Shown here one piece after another: positions 49,408 through 53,060 of a stretch of DNA of 53,060 nt. Origin of the DNA: Actinobacteria bacterium 69-20 (GTDB lineage: Bacteria; Actinomycetota; Actinomycetes; Mycobacteriales; Nakamurellaceae); assembly GCA_001897425.1 (NCBI GenBank), contig MKSW01000021.1, forward strand, positions 97,866-150,925, read 5' to 3'. How positions within the stretch are numbered: the stretch's first letter is position 1; each line of letters opens with the position of its first letter. The translations under genes were made by a program, and so were the position numbers. The notes below the pieces were generated by a model, which saw only the letters and a list, made by a program, of their open reading frames with translations, had not been told where the DNA came from and ran no database searches.

Positions 49408-50061
49408 TCAGTCGATCTGCTCCTCGAGCTGCGCCACGAGCCGGTCGCGGCCACCCTCCCAGTTCACGTGCAGGGCTGCGATAGCGCCGTCCTTGTCCCC
49501 GTCGGCCAGGCACTGCGCGATGGCCAGGTGCTCCTGGGCGACACGGTGCACGATCGCGTCATCGGGGACGACGAGTCGCTCGTAGCGGCGCAGCGCCGTC
49601 TTCTGGGTGGCGATCAGCTCGACCAGCCTGCGGTTGGGGCAGACGGCGAGAAAGATGGCGTGCCAGGAATCGTCGGTGCTGATGAGCTCGCTGTGCACCG
49701 CCACATCGCTGGTGTAGGCCTTCGCCCGCTTGAGCAGCTTCGATGCGACCTTTGTCAGGGCGTCGACAGGAGTTTCCTTGAGCGCCAACGCTTCCAGGGC
49801 CGCGATGATCGGCGTGATCTCCTTGAACTCCTGCATGCTGACCGGCGCCCAGGAGAATCCCTTGCCGGCCTCCGACACGATGACGCCGTCGCGTTGCAGG
49901 CCGATGAGCGCCTCCCGTAGCGGGGTCCGGCTGATGTTCAGCTCACTGGCGAGCTGAACCTCGTTGATGGAGCTCCCGGGCACGAGCTGGCCACGCGCCA
50001 GGCGCGCCAGAATCTCGTCCGTGACCTGCTCGCGCAAGCTGAGTCGACGAATCGCCATCAT
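49408..50061 (-). CDS. GntR family regulator, FadR/FCD subfamily
   Basis: 217 residues from the ATG at 50061; an ATG one codon later is equivalent. LSLREQVTDEILARLARGQLVPGSSI (shown: LSLREQVTDEILARL, ARGQLVPGSSI) and ASELNISRTPLREALIGLQRDG make the winged helix. The C-terminal all-helical ligand domain has HSELISTDDSWHAIFLAVCP and HRVAQEHLAIAQCLADGDKD, with His residues of the FCD metal site. Such regulators usually respond to organic acids. It is divergent from the Liv-type operon and upstream of the amidase, so it may control either or both. Confidence 0.88.
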   Translation of the reverse strand: MMAIRRLSLREQVTDEILARLARGQLVPGSSINEVQLASELNISRTPLREALIGLQRDGVIVSEAGKGFSWAPVSMQEFKEITPIIAALEALALKETPVDALTKVASKLLKRAKAYTSDVAVHSELISTDDSWHAIFLAVCPNRRLVELIATQKTALRRYERLVVPDDAIVHRVAQEHLAIAQCLADGDKDGAIAALHVNWEGGRDRLVAQLEEQID

Positions 50062-50218
50062 GCCCCGATCGGATGTCGAACGTATCGAGCGACGGCTCTC
50101 GGATGGCCGTTGCCCGTGTTTTGTCGACTGAATATTACCGTCTTCGCATCGGTGAAAGACAACGGTGCACCGCGCTGACCAGCACAGGTCTCATTCCGGA
50201 CACGATGGAACAGAGGGC

Positions 50219-50260
50219 TTGACAACCATCCGGTCGATCGTGAGACTCATCTGTCGACAG
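50219..50260. promoter_or_regulatory. Promoter and candidate GntR operator before livG
   Basis: TTGACA at 50219-50224 is a perfect -35; 17 bases later TGAGAC is a weak -10. The palindrome CTGTCGACAG at 50251-50260 lies just downstream, a position that suits repression. The related TTGTCGACTG is at 50121-50130, close to the GntR start. TGT-N2-ACA agrees with FadR-type GntR operators. The rest of the 270-base gap shows nothing else. Confidence 0.45.
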
Positions 50261-50331
50261 CACACTGAACGCAGTGTATTGACCGCCATCTTGATACCTG
50301 CCCACGGCTCAGGCGACCGAACGGACGGCCC

Positions 50332-51186
50332 ATGACAACTGTTGCGCCCAGCGCACCGGCTGACCAGGCGCTGCACACATTGGAAGCGGTTGACGTCGAG
50401 GTTTCCTTCGCCGGACTGCGCGCGTTGCGCGGTGTCGATCTGCACGTCCGGACCGGCGAGATCGTGGGTCTCATCGGACCGAACGGCTCCGGAAAGACAA
50501 CGCTGCTCAACGTGCTTTCCGGCGTCTATCGCGCCACGAGTGGCACCGTGCGCCTCGATACGACCGAGATGACCAAGATGGCCACCCACCGGATCGCGCA
50601 GCTCGGCATCGCCCGCACATTCCAGAACATCCGCCTGTTCAGCAACATGACAGTGCTGCAGAACGTCGCGGTGGGTGCCGCACTGAGTGGCGGACGCCCA
50701 CGCGGGGCGGCACTACACGACGCCGCGATGGCGACAATGACGGAGCTGGACCTGACCGGCATCGCGTATCGCCGTGCGGTCACCCTGCCCTACGGCGTGC
50801 GCCGCCGCATTGAGATCGCACGTGCGCTGGCCACCGAACCGAGATTCCTGCTGCTTGATGAGCCCGCCGCGGGCGCCAACGAAGTGGAATCGGCTGAGCT
50901 GACCGAATTGATCGGCAATATCGCACAGCGTCATCGACTCGGCATCCTGGTGATTGAGCACGACTTGCGTTTGATCATGCGCGTAGCCGACCGCATTGTC
51001 GCTCTCAATGAGGGTGCCATTATCGCGCAGGGCGACGCGGAAGCCATCAGCGCGAATACCGCCGTCCGCGAAGCGTATTTGGGAAAACGTTGGGCAGAAA
51101 AGCATAGCTCAGCCACTCCGCCACCCACCACTGATCTCGATGATCGACCGACCGCCCCATCCGACACCGACAAGGAGACACCATGA
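50332..51186 (+). CDS. livG: Branched-chain amino acid-type ABC importer ATPase, LivG type
   Basis: 284 residues from the ATG at 50332. Walker A GPNGSGKTT, FQNIRLFSNMTVLQNVAVGA (LivG-typical), signature region LPYGVRRRIEIARALA, Walker B FLLLDEPAAGANEVE, switch VIEHDLRLIMRVADRI. The 25-residue C-terminal tail is Thr/Pro/Asp-rich. The stop overlaps the binding protein start by 4 bases. It drives import of branched-chain amino acids or related compounds such as amides or urea with a LivF partner; the substrate is set by the binding protein. Confidence 0.9.
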   Translation: MTTVAPSAPADQALHTLEAVDVEVSFAGLRALRGVDLHVRTGEIVGLIGPNGSGKTTLLNVLSGVYRATSGTVRLDTTEMTKMATHRIAQLGIARTFQNIRLFSNMTVLQNVAVGAALSGGRPRGAALHDAAMATMTELDLTGIAYRRAVTLPYGVRRRIEIARALATEPRFLLLDEPAAGANEVESAELTELIGNIAQRHRLGILVIEHDLRLIMRVADRIVALNEGAIIAQGDAEAISANTAVREAYLGKRWAEKHSSATPPPTTDLDDRPTAPSDTDKETP

Positions 51187-52400
51187 GAGCACGATTGGCG
51201 ATCACTGCGATCGCATCGGTCGCATTCCTCGCCGCCGGCTGTAGTACTTCGGGCGGTGGCGCGGCAGACACCAGCGCCCCGACCGGCCAGTCCGGGACAC
51301 AGGAATCCGGCGACGTCTACCGCATCGGCTACAACTCCTCACAGACCGGCGGGCTCGCCTATTCCGACGTATCGGCGTCTATGGGCGTGAAGATGGCCAT
51401 CGACGAGATCAATGCGGCCGGCGGCATCGACGGCAAATGGAAGATCGAGCTGACCATCGAGGACAACCGCAGCGACCCCGGGCAAAGCGCCGTCGTGGCG
51501 CGGGATCTGCTGGCCAAGAAGGCCCAATTACAGATCTGCACCTCCGATGCCGACCCGTGCATTGCGGCCGGAAACATCGCGCAGCAGGCGAAGATCCCGA
51601 CGATCTCCACCGCCGCGACGTCGCCGACGCTGCCCGGTGCCGTCGGCGACTACATGTTCATGAGCGTGTTCGGCGACAACACCCAAACCACCGTCGGCGC
51701 CGACTATGCGATCGAGCAGGGCTACAAGAGCGCCTACCTGCTGTGCTCCCCGGATTCGTCGTACACCTCCAAGTCCTGCGACTACTTCGAGCACGTCTTC
51801 ACCGGTAAGGGCGGCACCATCGCGGGCAAGGGCTCGTTCACCCTCGGCGCGGCCGATTTCTCCGGTGAGGTAACCCGGATCAGCAACCTCTCCCCGAAGC
51901 CCGACGTCATCTTCACTCCCGCCTACCCGCCGGACGCGCCGACCTTCCTCAAACAGCTCCGCGCTGCGGGGATCCAGATCCCGGTGATCTCGATGGACGG
52001 CGTGGATTCGCAAGCCACGATCGACGCCGGCGGTAGCGCCGTCGACGGCCTGGTGTTCACCACCCACGGCTTCCCGGCCGAGGGCACGCCGACCGCAGCC
52101 TTCTGGGAGGCGTACCACAAGAAGTACGGCAAAGACCCGGAAAGTGTGTTCGCAGCAACGGGTTACGACCTGGTCAAGGTGGTTGAGGCGGCAGTGAAGA
52201 AAGCGGGCTCCACGGATCCCACCAAAGTACGAGACGCCATGGACAGCCTGACCGATGTGGAAGGCGCCACCGGAAAGATCACCTACGCCGGTCAGAACCG
52301 GATCCCGCTCAAGACCGTCTATCTCGTCCAGATCAAGGACGGGAAATTCACGCTCCTCGGGACCAAGACGCCGAATCCGGACGATATTCCGGCCCCCTGA
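51183..52400 (+). CDS. Liv-type ABC importer, substrate-binding lipoprotein
   Basis: 405 residues. MRARLAITAIASVAFLAAGC gives a lipoprotein signal with lipobox Cys20. The mature domain has YRIGYNSSQTGGLAYSDVSA, MAIDEINAAGGIDGKWKIEL, VISMDGVDSQATIDAGGSAV and VFAATGYDLVKVVEAAVKKA, the type I binding fold. Unlike the AmiC-like protein at 24.9 kb, this one is exported. It lies between livG and livF, an unusual order. Ligand is not predictable; a Thr/Ser-rich ligand pocket region (TISTAATSPTLPG) is typical of the family. Confidence 0.9.
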   Translation: MRARLAITAIASVAFLAAGCSTSGGGAADTSAPTGQSGTQESGDVYRIGYNSSQTGGLAYSDVSASMGVKMAIDEINAAGGIDGKWKIELTIEDNRSDPGQSAVVARDLLAKKAQLQICTSDADPCIAAGNIAQQAKIPTISTAATSPTLPGAVGDYMFMSVFGDNTQTTVGADYAIEQGYKSAYLLCSPDSSYTSKSCDYFEHVFTGKGGTIAGKGSFTLGAADFSGEVTRISNLSPKPDVIFTPAYPPDAPTFLKQLRAAGIQIPVISMDGVDSQATIDAGGSAVDGLVFTTHGFPAEGTPTAAFWEAYHKKYGKDPESVFAATGYDLVKVVEAAVKKAGSTDPTKVRDAMDSLTDVEGATGKITYAGQNRIPLKTVYLVQIKDGKFTLLGTKTPNPDDIPAP

Positions 52401-52446
52401 TTGTCCCTGATCCCTCCTGATCCGCCCTGATCCAAGGAATCCACGC

Positions 52447-53060
52447 ATGGCACTTCTTGAAGTCGACGGCCTGACCGTCGCATATCGAGGGATCAGGGCA
52501 GTCCGCTCCTTCACCTTCGAGGTCGCGGAGGGTGAAATCGTCACCATTCTGGGGTCGAACGGTGCCGGCAAGACGAGCACGCTGAACGCCTTAATGGGGT
52601 TGGCGCCCCGCGAGGAGGGCGTGATTCGTTTCGACGGCACGCGGATCGATCGCATGCCCACGGAGAAGATCGCCAAGCTCGGGATGACCCTTACGCCGGA
52701 AGGGCGGCGGGTCTTCCCGGCCTTGACGGTCGGCGAGAACCTCACTCTCGGTGCCATCGCCGGCAAGGGTCGGTCCGGTGTGGCGGAGGCGCGGGAGCGG
52801 GCTTTCACCCGTTTCCCGATCCTCGCCGAGCGGCGTCGACAGTTGGCGGGCACGCTCTCCGGCGGCGAGCAGCAGCAACTGGCTATCGCCCGGTCACTGA
52901 TGTCCGCGCCGCGGTTGCTGTTGCTCGACGAGCCGAGCCTCGGCCTTGCGCCGGTCATCGTGGACTTCATCTTCGAGCTGCTGGTGGGCCTGCGAGATGA
53001 CGGCGTCACGATCCTCCTAGGGCGTGTCTCCCATAGGTTTGGGGAGGTTCGCGGCAGGCT
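52447..53060 (+). CDS. livF: Liv-type ABC importer ATPase, LivF type, truncated by an insertion
   Basis: The frame is open to the window edge (204 codons). Walker A GSNGAGKTS, LivF-typical MTLTPEGRRVFPALTVGENL, signature TLSGGEQQQLAIARSLM, Walker B LLLLDEPSLGLAP are all intact. The family pattern stops after LRDDGVTILL at about 53018, where the family reads VEQN and the H-loop. Instead the sequence runs into what looks like an insertion-sequence end. About 40 C-terminal residues including the switch His are lost, so the protein is probably inactive. Three copies of CCTGATCC lie just upstream (52406-52434). Confidence 0.85.
   Translation, partial: MALLEVDGLTVAYRGIRAVRSFTFEVAEGEIVTILGSNGAGKTSTLNALMGLAPREEGVIRFDGTRIDRMPTEKIAKLGMTLTPEGRRVFPALTVGENLTLGAIAGKGRSGVAEARERAFTRFPILAERRRQLAGTLSGGEQQQLAIARSLMSAPRLLLLDEPSLGLAPVIVDFIFELLVGLRDDGVTILLGRVSHRFGEVRGR
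53019..53060. mobile_element. Probable insertion-sequence end interrupting livF
   Basis: From about 53019 the sequence (GGGCGTGTCTCCCATAGG and onward) no longer encodes LivF. GGCGTGTCTC-type ends are, from memory, common for IS5-family elements in actinobacteria, and the junction CTAG fits a TA/TNA-type target. Only 40 bases are visible, with no transposase. Confidence 0.5.

Overview
The window reads as the chromosome of a high-GC Gram-positive actinobacterium, most likely a member of the Mycobacteriales or a close neighbour. The GC content is visibly high throughout, GTG starts and ATGA/GTGA gene overlaps are common, and the gene families present (SigE-type sigma factor, DHA2 exporters, many lipoproteins, VapBC, SIMPL and PilZ proteins) fit that group. 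I cannot name the genus. No tRNA, rRNA or CRISPR array was seen.

Region 1 (1-6.3 kb): the end of a secreted phosphoesterase, a second secreted alkaline-phosphatase-superfamily protein, a VapBC toxin-antitoxin pair sitting between two 22-bp direct repeats, a GNAT acetyltransferase, and a MASE1-PAS-GGDEF diguanylate cyclase. Region 2 (6.4-13.9 kb) is the most original part: a CDP-alcohol phosphotransferase and a methyltransferase face a five-gene operon (dehydrogenase, degenerate pterin-synthase-like protein, glycosyltransferase, RibD-type reductase, methyltransferase), next to a membrane sulfatase/LTA-synthase-like protein. Together they look like an uncharacterised pathway that builds a pterin- or ribityl-like group and links it to lipid or envelope. 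Region 3 (14-24.3 kb) holds a small membrane protein, a nine-repeat TPR protein, a DHA2 exporter, a sigma/anti-sigma-like pair, a PAP2 phosphatase, a PilZ-like protein, a SIMPL lipoprotein and an M18 aminopeptidase. Region 4 (24.4-28.7 kb) is an amide-use locus: MarR regulator, cytosolic AmiC-like amide sensor, APC permease and formamidase. Region 5 (28.9-32.8 kb) is a three-gene SPFH/zinc-ribbon membrane module plus a hypothetical gene.

Region 6 (32.9-49.4 kb) is a block of about 16.4 kb bounded by two copies of a 57-bp direct repeat (54 of 57 identical). It carries an alpha/beta hydrolase of the proline-iminopeptidase type, a complete oligopeptide ABC importer, a NylB-type 6-aminohexanoate-oligomer hydrolase homologue, a polyamine-type ABC importer with a fused permease, an amidohydrolase and an amidase. 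It looks like an acquired package for importing and hydrolysing small amides or oligoamides. Region 7 (49.4-53 kb) has a GntR regulator and a branched-chain-amino-acid-type ABC system (livG, livJ, livF); livF appears cut by an insertion-sequence end at about 53,020.

A 15-base word (TGACGCTGTTCGCGG) occurs three times exactly and several times approximately in the first 19 kb. Its core TATGACG is concentrated between 3.4 and 32.3 kb and rare after that, which is independent support for a compositional break at about 32.9 kb.
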